From Petrosia ficiformis (lineage: Eukaryota; Porifera; Demospongiae; Haplosclerida; Petrosiidae), in contig OX345636.1 of the NCBI GenBank assembly GCA_947044365.1, positions 7,894,001 to 7,958,000 of the forward strand: 64,000 bases of DNA, read 5' to 3'. The position numbers and the translations under genes are program-made. The notes under the pieces are model-generated. The model did not search any database. It saw only the letters and a program-made list of their open reading frames with translations, and had not been told where the DNA came from. How positions within the stretch are numbered: the first letter of the stretch is position 1; each line of letters starts with the position of its first letter. Positions 12,640 through 25,776 of the stretch are shown piece after piece.

Positions 12640-13385
12640 ACCACTGCAACTATAGCTACAGTGGAACAACTTTATTATATCAATATTACCAGTCCATTAC
12701 TATACAAGTGAATGGACACGCCACACCAAACTAATTATATCATAGATATTACTTTTACTACCTGATATCTTCTGTTTTAATTGAAATATCCAGTTAATAG
12801 ATTAGTTCATTAAGTTTTCTTCTACTGTTCATGACAGTCATTCTATCATGATATCATCTGATGACTTATAGTGGACACTACTGTTGTCTTTCTTGTAATC
12901 GTTCAAACACTCTTTTGTATTCTCTTTTTTTGTGTCTGCTCAAGATCTGTCGTTCGTTCCCAAATTAGTGTTTCTACTGATACTACTTAGCTTCCCTAAC
13001 ACTATAGTCTATGATATCTTGTATCAGCTTACGTTTTTCATACTGCTTTGCAAAGTTTGCTATAGGCGACAGTCTCTTGATCACTTGATCACTGAAATAA
13101 CATGACACACCCAGTCCAGTTTGATGTTTTAGTGCTAATCCCAATCAGAATCAGAGATTCAGATCAGTTTGCATGTGAGCACGTGTTTGAACAAGCTTGA
13201 AGTAGTGTTGCAGCTGAGGACAACTGCCAACTGGACAAGTAGTCAAGTACCACAACGTGGTTTATGCGACTGAGAAGATATTATATGACCGAGATATATA
13301 TACTGTTGAACCAAAGTGTGTATGAGGGAAATTATAAATATAATGGACTGTCTTCGAGGTAAGATTTACTGTTGTAATGCATCAT
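12640..13385. other. Spacer, no gene seen
   Basis: Somewhat less AT-rich than its surroundings, but without exon-like frames or a clear repeat. Confidence 0.4.
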
Positions 13386-13390
13386 TTTAG

Positions 13391-13391
13391 A

Positions 13392-13442
<51 letters not shown>
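13391..13442. repeat. (TA)n microsatellite
   Basis: An uninterrupted AT dinucleotide run of about 50 bases. A shorter one lies at 13596-13615, flanking a remnant that starts CAGGGTTTCATTT (13452) like a hAT-type end. Confidence 0.9.
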
Positions 13443-13448
<6 letters not shown>

Positions 13449-13745
13449 ACAGGGTTTCATTTACAAAATTTGTTAAAGGAGGGCAAATGAAACGTGGATT
13501 TTGAGTGGGCGCCATACAAGGTTATCACAGTGTGCTTATTGGCAAACAAATTTCAAGGTGGGACAATCTATAGCAAGGGGGATGGGGAATGACTGATATA
13601 TATATATATATATATAACAGGCTTGTAGTTTGAATTTCAAAAATGATGCATGTTTACCTGTGTAGAGATTAAATTAGCTCTAGAATGAAATATCGTACAT
13701 TCTAATCACGTATTAAGGACAAAGTCACAACAAGTGAGTAAAATA

Positions 13746-14350
13746 TTTCTTGACTGTACATTATACTAGTGATTAGTTAGTGACAGTCATGAAGAGTAGT
13801 GAGCATGTATCATTGCTTTATAGAATGTATACTGAAGAATAGTGAGCATGTATCATTGCTTTATAGAATGTATACTGAAGAGTAGTGAGCATGTATCATT
13901 GCTTTATAGAATGTATACTGAAGAGTAGTGAGCATGTATCATTGCTTTATAGAATGTATACTGAAGAGTAGTGAGCATGTATCATTGCTTTATAGAATGT
14001 ATACTGAAGAGTAGTGAGCATGTATCATTGCTTTATAGAATGTATACTGACGAGAAGTGAGCATGTATCATTGCTTTATAGAATGTATACTGAAGAGTAG
14101 TGAGCATGTATCATTGCTTTATGGAATGTATACTGAAGAGTAGTGAGCATGTATCATTGCTTTATAGAATGTATACTCATTTCTTGACTGTACACTGTAT
14201 TAGTTGTTAGTTAGTGACAGTCATAGGTATTGTGACCCTTTTATCACTAGACTCTTATAGTTACTATTTCTTGACTGTACATTGTACTAGTGATTAGTTA
14301 GTGACAGTCATAGGTATTGTGACCCTTTTATCACTAGGCTCTTATAGTTA
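13746..14350. repeat. 43-bp tandem repeat flanked by 85-bp duplications
   Basis: Nine copies of a 43-bp unit (GAGCATGTATCATTGCTTTA...) start at 13801 and every 43 bases to 14145, ending near 14176. They are flanked on the left by one and on the right by two copies of a TTTCTTGACTGTACA...GACAGTCAT segment (13747, 14180, 14266). Copies are nearly identical, which indicates recent expansion. Confidence 0.9.
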
Positions 14351-14650
14351 AGCTTTGTAGTCTCCTATATCTCTAGAATGCCCCATATTATTAAGTTTCT
14401 GTCTCTATTACAATGTATGATAATAATGGTAATGTAAAGGATAGAATGTGCTGACCTTTTATGTCTCTTCACAGTATAAAAATGTTGAACACATGCATAC
14501 ATTGTTTATCAAATTAATAATTTTTAATTATGTTTAAGTACATTTTTGGCATAATTTCTCTCTCCTTGACTTGTGTCATGTCTGCATGTGTTCACATATA
14601 ATAGCATCAATACTTGAAGTATAGTCATACAAATGTATTGAAATACAAAT

Positions 14651-14892
14651 GTAGTTTCCACATGCTGGTTTCATTCTGCTGATCTACTCAGTCTCAAACA
14701 CGCACAGCTACAACAACTATTAATGTAGTTTCCACATGCTGGTTTCATTCTGCTGGTCTGCTCAGTCTCAAACACGCACAGCTACAACAGCTATTAATGT
14801 AGTTTCCACATGCTGGTTTCATTCTGCTGGTCTGCTCAGTCTCAAACACGCACAGCTACAACAACTATTAATGTAGTTTCCACATGCCGATT
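14651..14892. repeat. 74-bp tandem repeat, three copies plus partial
   Basis: GTAGTTTCCACATGCTGG recurs at 14651, 14725, 14799 and 14873. The open frame crossing it is a by-product. Confidence 0.9.
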
Positions 14893-14999
14893 TCATTTGA
14901 TTTCATTCAGAATCATCCTACTTGTCTGCCAGTGTGTTGTAGCTCTCACACACATTCGTTTATGTACATATACATGTACATGTACTACTTCCATTTACT

Positions 15000-15600
15000 T
15001 GCGACATCCTTAGCATTGTATTCAACACTTACAAGGCACAAGAATATATAAATATATTATTTCTGACCATACATATACACACTGTGTACATGCAGATTCA
15101 TGTGCCTAGCATGCTAGCAATAGGTGTAGAAAAAATTAACAAACAAACAAGTAGCCACAATGGCTTATAAAATATTGAAGAAGCCACTCTGGCTTGACAA
15201 TCAGCCACCATGTACATGTATAATAATGTAGTTATTAATTCAACTGTATTTCAATTCCTGCTATCAATACTGTTTACTGGAAAATGATACTGGTTGGATT
15301 TGAGCATACCTTAAAATAAATTTATTATTAGTGTTGCACCTATACAGTAATTTCCCTATATGGCTATATTTCACAATTCAAATTGCCTATATGCAGATCC
15401 AATCCAATATTGTCTGTGTGAAATACATGTATATAGTTGTATTTATCTAGTTTACAACAGTTCACACATGGTGTAATGTTAATTATTCTATTGTTCATGT
15501 GCTATACATTCTCGCCAAAGTAGATATACATGTAGTTACAGGCATATTCAGCCAAAGTTGCACATATCTTCAGATTGTACTTGTGCAGTCTGAACAAGTG
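15000..15600. other. Spacer with dispersed AGCATGCTAGCAATAGG repeat
   Basis: A segment at about 15093-15210 (AGCATGCTAGCAATAGG, then AGCCACAATGGCTTA) recurs at 33965-34110, inverted at 26390-26480 and partly at 19812. It is a dispersed repeat without coding capacity. Confidence 0.55.
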
Positions 15601-15618
15601 TATATAGAGAAAAAAAAA

Positions 15619-15798
15619 CATCCCTATGATTGCTTTACAAATTTAAGTGAAGACAAAAGTATCCCTATGACTGCTTTGTGGTGTCCAGCATTCAGTAATC
15701 ATGGCTGACTTCATCATGCCTAAAACACATCAGCTTATTATAGTTATTATTTTGATTATCTACTCTCCTGACCTTTCAAAGGACCTTGTAGAACTTTA
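15619..15798. mobile_element. CATCCCTATG-family MITE, truncated
   Basis: Carries the intact left TIR (15619-15636) and the adjacent 160 bases of the family, then stops abruptly after GTAGAACTT. The other TIR is missing. Confidence 0.75.
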
Positions 15799-15799
15799 G

Positions 15800-16575
15800 T
15801 GGTACATGTACATGTCAATAAAAAATCACCATACAGTACAGTAATTACTCATCACAGTACAATAGTAGTAATTGATATACTTATGAATTCAGCATCACAC
15901 TGGTGAGACTGTACTGACACTAGTGTTGTTTAATTTAGTATGGCAATAATGTCCACTTTTAAGTTGAACAATTTCTATAACTTTTAGTTATAGTTATAGT
16001 TATTGCAATAGACTTGTAATTTAGTTATAGTTTAGTTAATTAAAAGTCAAAATGCCTTACTAAAAGGGGTTTGGTTATAAACAACACTAACTGACAGCTA
16101 CTATAATTAAGTAAATTACTCATTTACTTAACTCAATAATTTTTACTTTAGTTTCATAAGATGATTGAATCCAAGAATGACAGAATCATTTATAAAATTT
16201 CACAAGAGAGGATCGATACCCCTAAAACCCTCTACAGTACATTACAGGTTTACAGTACACCTCCCTCCACTCAGAATAACATTTGTATGAAGCCTGTATT
16301 CCCTTTGATACACAAAACCAATTAGTTGTGTGTTTAATCACTTAATTAATCTGCATTTCTGAGGATTTGTTTGTACATGTACATGTACCTGTAGTGCACC
16401 TGTACATGAAAAATTAATCTCCATTCATTATGCATTATACAGTATAATAATTATGTCAATAATAATTCACCATACAGTACAGTAGTTATACAGTAGTTTT
16501 GACATAATTGGTGTACATGTCAATTGAACACTACAGCAATGATACAGTAATTACTGTTCACATTATACTGACAGT
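15800..16575. other. AT-rich spacer, no gene seen
   Basis: No exon-like frame. TACATGTA and ACAGTA words are frequent. Confidence 0.4.
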
Positions 16576-16579
16576 ACAA

Positions 16580-17480
16580 CTAAGGTAACGAGCGCCGTCG
16601 GGACGGGACCCTTGCCTTCGTGGCAAAGTCTATAATCTTTTTTTTTTTTTTATAATTATGTCAAAAGATTATAATTATTTATATAATTATATAATTATAT
16701 ATATAATTTATCATTGCTGACTGATTTGTAGGGTTATATAATAATAACATTTACTTCAGATGGTTTATATAAAACATATAAAGTAATAAAATTGCACTGG
16801 CATGTTAGTTTCTATAATAATACAATAATAGTTATATAATTATATAAACTAACATGTCAGTACTTATTACTTTATAACTGAAAGATTTTAGTATGATTAT
16901 ACTAGTCTCTTCCTTGTCTATACTATAAGTCTTACATTTTAGTCTCTCAAAAAAGAAAGAAAGATCTTCAATTAGTCTTGTGAAATGTGCTATAAAGAGA
17001 GCCTAGAGCACTAAGACAGGTCCTCAAAACCGCTGAAGTTGGAGTCACGTGCACAGCACATGACTTAAAAATTTTAAATAGGCGGAGCCTGAAAGTAATG
17101 GAGAATTCTTGGAGCCAGTGCTCGATGTTGTACCAACCACTACCCAAGTTTTGTTTGCTTTTATGTAGTGCTTTACTAGCGATAGTCATGATACAGGAGT
17201 ATTTATGTTTTAATATGTCCAGATGTTCCCAAGAGTCTTCTCGAGTCTGGAAACAGTAACCGTGAGGTATAAAAATTGTGATAACTTTAAAACGGAAGGG
17301 TTTCACCAAAAGCCTGTTGTTACTTTTGATCCTTGTATAATTTGAAGTCTTCCTGTATCTAGTTCGAGCCACCAGTGTTCGTAGTTTTTGCAAAATTTTG
17401 TGAACACACACACACAGACACACAATATGATTACTGTACCCTTCCGCCTACGCTTCGCGGCGAGGGTAATTACTGTTACT
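16580..17480. mobile_element. Paired repeat element, copy 1
   Basis: Left end ACGAGCGCCGTCGGGACGGG and right end CCTTCCGCCTACGCTTCGCG both look like short GC-rich hairpins. The same ends and the intervening sequence recur at 26990-28150. Minus-strand frames inside are shared with the second copy, but no domain is recognisable. It is probably a non-autonomous element of about 0.9 kb; its superfamily is unknown. Confidence 0.65.
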
Positions 17481-17670
17481 GTATGGTGACATTTTATTGA
17501 CATATACTGTATTATTAATTTTTTGCTATACAATGTACTTGTAATTAAGTAGAACATACAGCTGTACATGTGTATAGTGCTTGAAATAACATTTTCCAGA
17601 CATTTTGGCTCTGTCTGGACTAAATTCCATTTGTTTGGACAAATTGTCTGATTACACATGTACATGTACT

Positions 17671-18133
17671 TATAATAATAATAATCTGGTCTCATCCACC
17701 AGTTCATTGATTTAGCTAAGAAAGCTTTATCCTTTATTGATGTGTGATGTCTATCATCAGTCTGTGGTGATCGGGATACACTTCTCTCACAAACAGTATC
17801 GAGAAATCATTTAAAATCTGACAAAATCCATCAGCTTCTAGTATGCCTGTAAAAATACAAATATTATTGGTAGCTCCTCTACAACTAATGTCCACACATG
17901 GACTTTGACTGGATGCTTAGGATGACGTTTAGTACTTGGCTGCTCTCCCCTTTTCCCATGACAAAATCTCCTTTGAGACTCTATTTGAATAGAAGCTTCA
18001 TCTGTCCAAATGACTTCTTCAAACTGACATTCTGTGTTCTCTATTGTTCATGCAAGACATTTCATTTTGTTTGGCTGGTGTATCAGTTGACATTATACTG
18101 ATCTTCTGAATGTCCAACCCAAGAGTGTTCGAC
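17671..18133 (-). pseudogene. Decayed Tc1/mariner-type transposase
   Basis: On the minus strand a DDE_3-like segment can be read: CQ(L)IHQPNK, then FEEVIWTDEASIQIESQRRF with the first catalytic D of WTDE, then RHPKHPVKVHVW. After a frameshift it continues FTGILEADGFCQIL and DHHRLM, and after further breaks NWWMRPD. In-frame stops and at least two shifts make it non-functional. The upstream part is replaced by the 44-bp satellite at 18146. The order of motifs is that of the mariner/IS630 family. No TIRs were recognised. Confidence 0.72.
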
Positions 18134-18145
18134 TATTCAGACTAG

Positions 18146-18797
18146 TACAGTATGTATTACATAAAGTAGTAATGTATTGCACTGTATAGTACAGTATGTA
18201 TTACATAAAGTAGTAATGTATTGCACTGTATAGTACAGTATGTATTACATAAAGTAGTAATGTATTGCACTGTATAGTACAGTATGTATTACATAAAGTA
18301 GTAATGTATTGGACTGTATAGTACAGTATGTATTGCATAAAGTAGTAATGTATTGCACTGTATAGTACAGTATGTATTACATAAAGTAGTAATGTATTGT
18401 ACTGTATAGTATAGTATGTATTACATAAAGTAGTAATGTATTGCACTGTATAGTACAGTATGTATTACATAAAGTAGTAATGTATTGCACTGTATAGTAC
18501 AGTATGTATTACATAAAGTAGTAATGTATTGGACTGTATAGTACAGTATGTATTACATAAAGTAGTAATGTATTGCACTGTATAGTACAGTATGTATTAC
18601 ATAAAGTAGTAATGTATTGCACTGTATAGTACAGTATGTATTACATAAAGTAGTAATGTATTGCACTGTATAGTACAGTATGTATTACATAAAGTAGTAA
18701 TGTATTGCACTGTATAGTACAGTATGTATTACATAAAGTAGTAATGTATTGCACTGTATAGTACAGTATGTATTACATAAAGTATTAATGTATTGTA
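18146..18797. repeat. 44-bp tandem repeat, 15 copies
   Basis: TACAGTATGTATTACATAAA recurs every 44 bases from 18146 to 18762 with very few substitutions. It abuts the decayed transposase. The minus-strand frame inside is an artefact of the repeat. Confidence 0.95.
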
Positions 18798-18974
18798 TTT
18801 AGGTATGTGCAATATGTATTGATATAGTGAAATATCTAAATTTACATTCAATATCGTGATACAGTATTTTTTTGGTGTGTCAATACACTCGAATGGACTG
18901 TTTTATTAGTAAACCTGGTTTTTCCCATTTGTCTAATTTTATAACTAAAAGCAATTATACATGTAGCTAGGTAG

Positions 18975-19296
18975 CAGGCTTTCATTTAGAAAAATTGTGA
19001 AGGGGGGGCAAAAGTTGAATGTTGAGAACTTTTGGGGGGCGATGTATAGGGTTGGTGTTCACACCAACTGCCTAGGGGGGTCTGGGGGCATGCTCCCCCA
19101 GGGATTATTTTGGTGTTAGACTCTCTGAGGTCATTTCTGGTGCATTTTCAGACCACGATGATGTAACTGTTTGAGATACTATTTTTGGAATCTAAACCAA
19201 GAATAGTTGTATTCAGCTAACTATTAACATTAAAATATTTTTGGGTAACCAAATTCCCAAGGGGGGGCGAATGCCCACCCCCAAAATGAAACCCTG
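18975..19296. mobile_element. hAT-like non-autonomous element
   Basis: Ends CAGGCTTTCATTT and AAATGAAACCCTG form inverted repeats in the hAT style (CAGGG...). The 322-bp body is rich in G runs. An 8-bp target duplication is not evident. Related ends occur at 13452, 24493 and 40381. Confidence 0.55.
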
Positions 19297-19689
19297 GGTA
19301 GTGTGCATAACTTTGATTGATTTATTTTGCCAAATAAGTCATGTAATGTTTTTATATAAGCATTTCAATTATTATTTCAAATATCATGATACTATATCAG
19401 TGTTTATGATAAGCTCATATGGCGCACCATTGGCTCACAGTGCTTCTTATTTGGCACCGCACAGTTCTTTCTTTGGCGCAGTGGCGCAGTTAATTTTGAT
19501 TATACTGTCAGTAACAGCATTAACTTTAAACTAATTGGCTCAAGATGTATTCCCTTAATGGCACACACACTAACCATTTTTGAGCCAATTTGGCCCAAGC
19601 TTCAAAAGTTATCAAAACTCTATACTACATGTATATTGTGTTGTGATATTTTTGACAGTGATATGCAACACTATTATTCAGTTGTCACC

Positions 19690-20035
19690 TATATATGTAC
19701 ATGTACATTAACAGTACAGTACAGTACTGTACAGTATGTATTGTACAAAGTATGAAGTCGAACTGTATTTTGAGTATAGTACATCATAGTACAAAATTCA
19801 TGAGCAAAAACAGCATGCTAGCAATAGGCATGGAAACAATTAACAAACATGTACATGTACTGAAGTGTAGGATTGTGTAGTGCAATGTACAAACTGTGAG
19901 TATTATCACTTTGACTACTTGATACATGGAGTACCATAGTCCAGAATGTACTTTACTTTACTGTACTGTACTGTACTCTACTCTACACTGCAGTAGTGTA
20001 CAGTACAGTACAGTACAGTACAATGTACTCCAAGC
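19690..20035. repeat. TACAG/CTGTA inverted repeats
   Basis: Runs of ACTGTACTGTACTGTA (about 19955-19980) face GTACAGTACAGTACAGTA (about 19998-20024), so the segment can fold into a long hairpin. A shorter self-complementary run lies at 19711-19737. Confidence 0.65.
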
Positions 20036-20195
20036 TAGCTATAATGAGGAAGTACTGTATCACATGAAGGAATGTAATATTGATCAGGATAATCACAATC
20101 CTTTGGATATCTTGAAGACGCTTGTTTCATGTCCTGACTACACTAACTGATCTGTTAGTTAACTGTTTTACCTCATCATTTTTGACTTAGTATAC

Positions 20196-20545
20196 AGTTT
20201 TTATTGGGAGTTGTGTTGATCTTAGAATCATGCACTGTTTACTACAGGCACTATTGGGTGTTGTGTTGATCTTAGAATCATGCACTGTTTACTACAGACA
20301 CTATTGGGGGTTGTGTTGATCTTAGAATCATGCACTGTTTACTACAGACACTATTGTGTGTTGTGTTGATCTTAGAATCATGTACTGTTTACTACAGACA
20401 CTATTGGGTGTTGTGTTGATTTTAGAATCATGCACTGTTTACTACAGACACTATTGGGGGTTGTGTTGATGTTAGAATCATGTACTGTTTACTACAGACA
20501 CTATTGGGTGTTGTGTTGATCTTAGAATCATGCACTGTTTACTAC
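20196..20545. repeat. 50-bp tandem repeat, seven copies
   Basis: TTAGAATCATG recurs every 50 bases from 20222 to 20522. Variation is limited to a few positions. Confidence 0.92.
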
Positions 20546-21289
20546 TATTATAGGGATCTGGTGATGCATGTTGTACAGGTACATGTAGAAACATTTCTGA
20601 TGTACAAGTACATGTATGCTGTATGTGGCATCTACAGTACAAGTCGAAAAAAAGGTTTACGTTTTGTATTTGTACATGTAGTACGACTGTAGTATGAATC
20701 TGATTGTACTGTATTATTATGATTGTGTTAAAACGATTTATTTACATTTAAAGGTTCAATTAATATAATCACTGCTGAAATGTGGGTGTGGTTAACAAAC
20801 CAAATGGCCAACATTTTACTCTTAGAATCTCTCAAAAGAATTCAGATCTAAACAAAGTTGTGGAAATAGCCAAACAATTGTCTTGACAAAGATGGGCCTG
20901 ACTACTAAAGACGGTCGAGTTGTATCAGATTCTCCTGCCGTCATAGATGTTAGGAAAGGCTTGAATTTTGCTTCAAAGTTAGCATAAGGACTGGTGAGTA
21001 TGTAGACAACTCCTCAAGTTCAGTTTTACAATTGTGAAACTTCAGGTTTCTTGGTGTTGACAAGAAATTACTGTTTAAACTGAGTTTTAACAAAGATTTA
21101 GCATACTACAGAGCGTAGAATGTGCTTACTACAAATACAAAACATTAACTTTTTTTTAACTTGCACTGTACACATAGAAACATTTTGATGTACATGTACA
21201 TGTACAATCTTTAGGATATACATTTAAATGTACATGTACGGGTGTCTGATGATACATGTATTTGACATTGATCTACATGTAGGAAAATG

Positions 21290-21572
21290 TTTGAGGGTAC
21301 TTCGTACATGTATGTATATTTTATATGTGGATGTACATGTGACGTGCAGTGTTCTCCCCAGAGCAGCAAGGCAGGACAGGACATTCAGCCCTTTTTTAAT
21401 TCACCAAAATAATAAATTTTTGAATAACAATAAAGATTAAAATAGTTAATAACTATTACATAATAAATTGTGGGTGTGGATAACTTGTGCTGTACATAAC
21501 CAGGCTGTTATACATCTACTTGAAAACACGGATATTGCAGTTAGTAATACTGTTGGGCTCCTTTAGTACTAT
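21290..21572. repeat. Dispersed repeat, partner of 26515-26722
   Basis: Shares TATGTGGATGTACATGTGA, AATAAATTGTGGGTGTGG, CATAACCAGGCTGTTAT and GTTAGTAATACTGTTGGGCT with the second copy. This copy has an extra insert at about 21360-21440. No coding capacity. Confidence 0.6.
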
Positions 21573-21658
21573 GTGTGCATGTACATGTATGTATGTATGT
21601 ATGTATGAATGTATATCTATGTCTGTATGTTTCTACATATGTATGTTGTACATACATA

Positions 21659-22313
21659 CAGTAGAGGACATTAAAAAAGTTAACGTTTCGTAATAGTAGA
21701 ACGATCATTTTACGGCTCCATTTGTTGCAGATTACAGTTGCAATCGTTTTAAAAAGCGATGCTGATCGTTCGTGTTAATAAAATGGGCGTTTCTGTTTTT
21801 CCTAAAAAATACGTAGGGGCCGAGTGTTTAACATCTAATTCTTGTAACCTCCATAACACTCGTATTTTATCAGACAGAAGATTCTAACTTACTTTGCTGG
21901 ACAGAAGAATTGTTAACAAAGCCAATGATGTCAAACTTATGCTTCGTTATCACCAGGAAGAGTCCAAGGTGACCGCTTCAAAGTATAGTAGTATCACGGG
22001 CAGCAACGCCCACCTCTGTAAAACCTTGTATAACTTATGCATTTTAAACAGCAATGACTTATAACTCACATATTTAGACAGAAGACCTTTTAAGAAAGCC
22101 ATAGATACCAAAATCATGCTCCGTTAGCTGCAAGAAAGCAGCAAGGAGAGCATTTGAAAGTGTAAGTAGTCATCAGCGACGTCCATATTTGGCGTTCATG
22201 TGATTTCTTGTTGAAATGCACATGCGCAAAGATTCTTAATTGTAAAAACAGAACAAATCAGATAACGATCGTAGAATGATTACGAAACGTTAAGTTTTTT
22301 ATGTCCTCTACTG
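21659..22313. mobile_element. TA-flanked TIR element (Tc1/mariner-type MITE)
   Basis: Ends CAGTAGAGGACAT and ATGTCCTCTACTG are flanked by TA on both sides (21657-21658, 22314-22315). Imperfect complementarity extends about 45 bases (AACGTTTCGTAAT / ATTACGAAACGTT). The interior contains two diverged copies of a segment starting GACAGAAGA (about 21872 and 22078). There is no transposase. Confidence 0.8.
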
Positions 22314-22319
22314 TATATA

Positions 22320-23085
22320 TGTACATACATATTTATGTACATGTATGCACTAGTGTATATGTGCATAGGGCACATAGGAAGAGCCTCGGGGGAGTGCACC
22401 AGAATAAATAAGCTACCCGGTATGTAATGAAAGTATTGAAACTTTAGATGACAAATTATGAATTGGAATGAATTTGTAGTAACTGAATAAAATGAAAAAT
22501 TAAATGATTGTTCAATAATTAAATAATGTAATTATAATGATGGTAATTGTAAAAAGCTAGGAGTGTATGTTAGTGAGAATGGATTTGACTCTCCATGAAT
22601 TGCTGTGAGTTTGTCTCCTAGTTTATGGTGGTAGTATGTCCAGCAATGCCTTAAATCAGAAGAAATGCATACGGTACATGTGTGTGTGTGACCTTTAAAA
22701 TCAATGTTAAGATCAGTTGAAATAGAAAGGCTGCACTTATCTAGCCACTGTGTTGTTGATTTCTTTGCATGACTGAAACTAGTCTTTATTGCCTATAAGG
22801 TATACATATGAAACAATATATATATTTACATGTAATTGTGTGAATCAAACAAGCACACATGATCATTTGGAAGTGTAATTTCATTTTTCAGTTTCTTGTT
22901 AAAGTTTCTCCATAGCTCTCTGTCTGATTGAAACTAGTCTTCATTGCCTATAAGGTATACATTTGAAACAAGCATCACAGATACCTTTGATCCAAATGTG
23001 TTTCTCTGAAGTGCCTCACAGTTTTCCAGGTTATGTGCTTAGAATCAATTGCTTCACCTTTCTCCTAATTTATTTTTATGGCCCA
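22320..23085. other. Spacer, no gene seen
   Basis: A phrase GAAACTAGTCTTTATTGCCTATAAGGTATACAT occurs twice in similar form (about 22774 and 22929). Nothing looks coding. Confidence 0.4.
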
Positions 23086-23091
23086 CAGGGC

Positions 23092-23532
23092 CATCCCTAT
23101 GATTGCTTTCCCACGGGTTCGATGTACATTGTATGTTTATATATATATATATAAATTTTCTTGTGTCCACTTACGCGAGTATGCGTTGTATACGTAGTTA
23201 AGGAAGTTACATCATTCCCGGGGGCTTGGTCAATTAATGGGCGTGGCGCGTAAAAGAACGCGCGATCATTGATCAAGCTCTACACAGCAGCAGAAAGAAA
23301 TCTGTGTAGCTTATGTAGAAACTGGAACTAATAGCTAGCTATTCTGCCTGAAATATATTCCTAAAGTTCTACAAGGTCCTTTGAAAGGTCAGGAGAGTAG
23401 ATAATCAAAATAATAAGCTGTTGTCTTTCATGCTTGATAAAGTCAGCCATGATTATCGAATGCTGGACACCACAAAGCAGTCATAGAGATATGTTTATCT
23501 TTACTTAAATTTGTAAAGCAATCATAGGGATG
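23092..23532. mobile_element. CATCCCTATG-family MITE, full copy, inverted
   Basis: 18-bp TIRs at 23092-23109 and 23515-23532 are identical to those at 1642-2067. The body is the reverse complement of that copy. Length 441 bp. Confidence 0.82.
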
Positions 23533-24119
23533 TTTTTTTCTCTATATACACTTGTTTCAACAGAACGATTCACTTCACTTTTTCCTGGATCCACATGATT
23601 TCCATTAGACCATGTGTGCATTGAATATATGATCTTGTGCAGTCACTCCATAGAAGCGTTACATACATACTCCAAGCCAAAAAGCTTTATGTCACGATTA
23701 TTTGCTTCATTTCCCGTTTCTCATTTTTCGACAATTACAGCTGCTATCACTATCATGATATTTATCTGTGATACTATTACGATAGTGAATATACAGCGAT
23801 AGTGCAGTCTATATTGTTTGTACATATACTAAGAGCTTCATATATAAAGTATGCCCCATAAAATAGTTCAGTATGAAGTTTAAACTGCAGATAAGAACAT
23901 TGATCATAATACATCTAATAATTATCTTTCAACTTGAATGAGTACTGCTGTACTACATATACTACATATACATGTACATTAGTTTCAGAGATTATAACAA
24001 TAAGATTTTCTACATAGAAAGACAAGCATAATATTTCATGTAAAGCTATAAATTTCCTCCTATTTGTTACCATAACTAAACCACAATGCCTAACTACATG
24101 TGTACAAAAACTATTGTAC

Positions 24120-24500
24120 TCCATGGACTATATAGTGGTACTATCCCTCAGCCCTAATATTTATTCACGTCTACATCTATCCATTATTTGTAAATTTCCT
24201 GAATTCAATACCTTCATAAACCATTTTGAAAAATTGAAAATATATACTCATGTATCTATGCTTGTTACAGGGGGGATATTTCCCCTAACTAGAGTTACAT
24301 GTACCACCCCCACTAGAGGTCAAAAACAGCATCTACATGTAAGCTACGAGCCTTCTGGGGCCCCAAAAGCCACCAGAAGGAGCTTCAGAAAGCTTAGATT
24401 TATAATATTTCCTGAAGGAGCACTCCCACACATAGTGGACAGTGTGCTTCACATGATTGATTTTTCCCCTCCCTAACATAACATCATGTATGAAACCCTG
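24120..24500. repeat. Dispersed repeat ending in a hAT-like terminus
   Basis: Shares GGGGGATAT, CCCCTAACTA, GTTACATGTACC and CAAAAGCCACCAGAAG with 40245-40580. It ends in ATGAAACCCTGACA, the inverted form of a CAGGGTTTCAT end. Frames on both strands are by-products. Confidence 0.55.
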
Positions 24501-24741
24501 ACATGTATATACATGTATGTATTGTATCATGTGTGACTAAAGAGAGAATGAGGGAATTACAGGAATGTAGTCATTATGTTGTTATTAGTACTAAAGATCC
24601 AGATACTCATAAACAATGTCATTGGGATGCAGGTTACTAACATGTATATATGTATTAGGACTGGGAAAAACCTTCAAAGGTACAAATCTTCATTAGTTCG
24701 TTAGGCAATCAAAGCTAAACTCTTCCTTCAAAGCTTCACTG

Positions 24742-25000
24742 CCATGTATATGCATGTGTCACATATGGATATACTTAATTAAAGAAGCTACATGTATGTC
24801 AATTCTGGAGGGCTCAGTCAATTAATGGGCATGGCACATACATGTAATGGAACATACACTTGACCTCTACATACCAGCAGGAAGAAGCTGCTTGTAGCTT
24901 ACATAGAAAATAGCTATTCTGTTTGAAATACAAATGTATATTCCTAAATTTCTACATGAATCTTTAAAATGGAAGGAAATAGGCAATCATAGATTCTTTA
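24742..25000. mobile_element. CATCCCTATG-family MITE, degenerate
   Basis: Recognisable by GTCAATTAATGGGCATGGCA, CAGCAGGAAGAA and TAGCTATTCTG in family order. The TIRs are decayed (GGCAATCATAGATT at the right). Confidence 0.55.
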
Positions 25001-25389
25001 TTTTTTCGTATACAGTATCTTGTTTACTTGTGCATTTATATGTGCGTACATTTTTCTAACATACAGATATACACATATACACATGTACTTACATGTATGT
25101 GTATGTATGTCTACATGTATATAATGTGTCCATTAGTAATAATCATATGTGATAATCATATCGCCTAAATATTGCCATATCATGGTCACAAAAATAATAA
25201 TTATTGTCCCATAAATTCAGGTGTTCAGTACCATCACATCTACATGTAAATCAGTTTTCAACACTGTTTAGTCAACAAATAATAGGTATCAATTTGATTG
25301 TTGAATGAAATCTACCTGTACATCTATATGTAAGGTAGCCAATACTTGCACAGACAATAATCATATTTTCATAATCACCCATCCCTAAT

Positions 25390-25635
25390 TATAACTATTA
25401 ACTATTAACTATTAGGTATTACCTCATGAGTACGATAGTCATTACAACTATTAATTATTAGGTACTTACCTCATGAGTATAATAGTCATTAGAACTATTA
25501 ATTATTAGGTACTTACCTCATGAGTACAATAGTCATTATAACTATTAATTATTAGGTACTTACCTCATGAGTACAATAGTCATTATAACTATTAATTATT
25601 AGGTACTTACCTCATGAGTACAATAGTCATTAGAA
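25390..25635. repeat. 47-bp tandem repeat, about five copies
   Basis: TTAGGTACTTACCTCATGAG recurs every 47 bases with one diverged first copy. Confidence 0.9.
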
Positions 25636-25654
25636 TTCGTAACATACAATAATA

Positions 25655-25776
25655 ATTATGTCATCTTCTGAGTGTAGTGAATGTGCTATCCCAGGGAAAA
25701 CATAATATGAAACACTACACATACACAACTTCACACATACCTAACACACACTTATATACTTACCACAATTATACTC

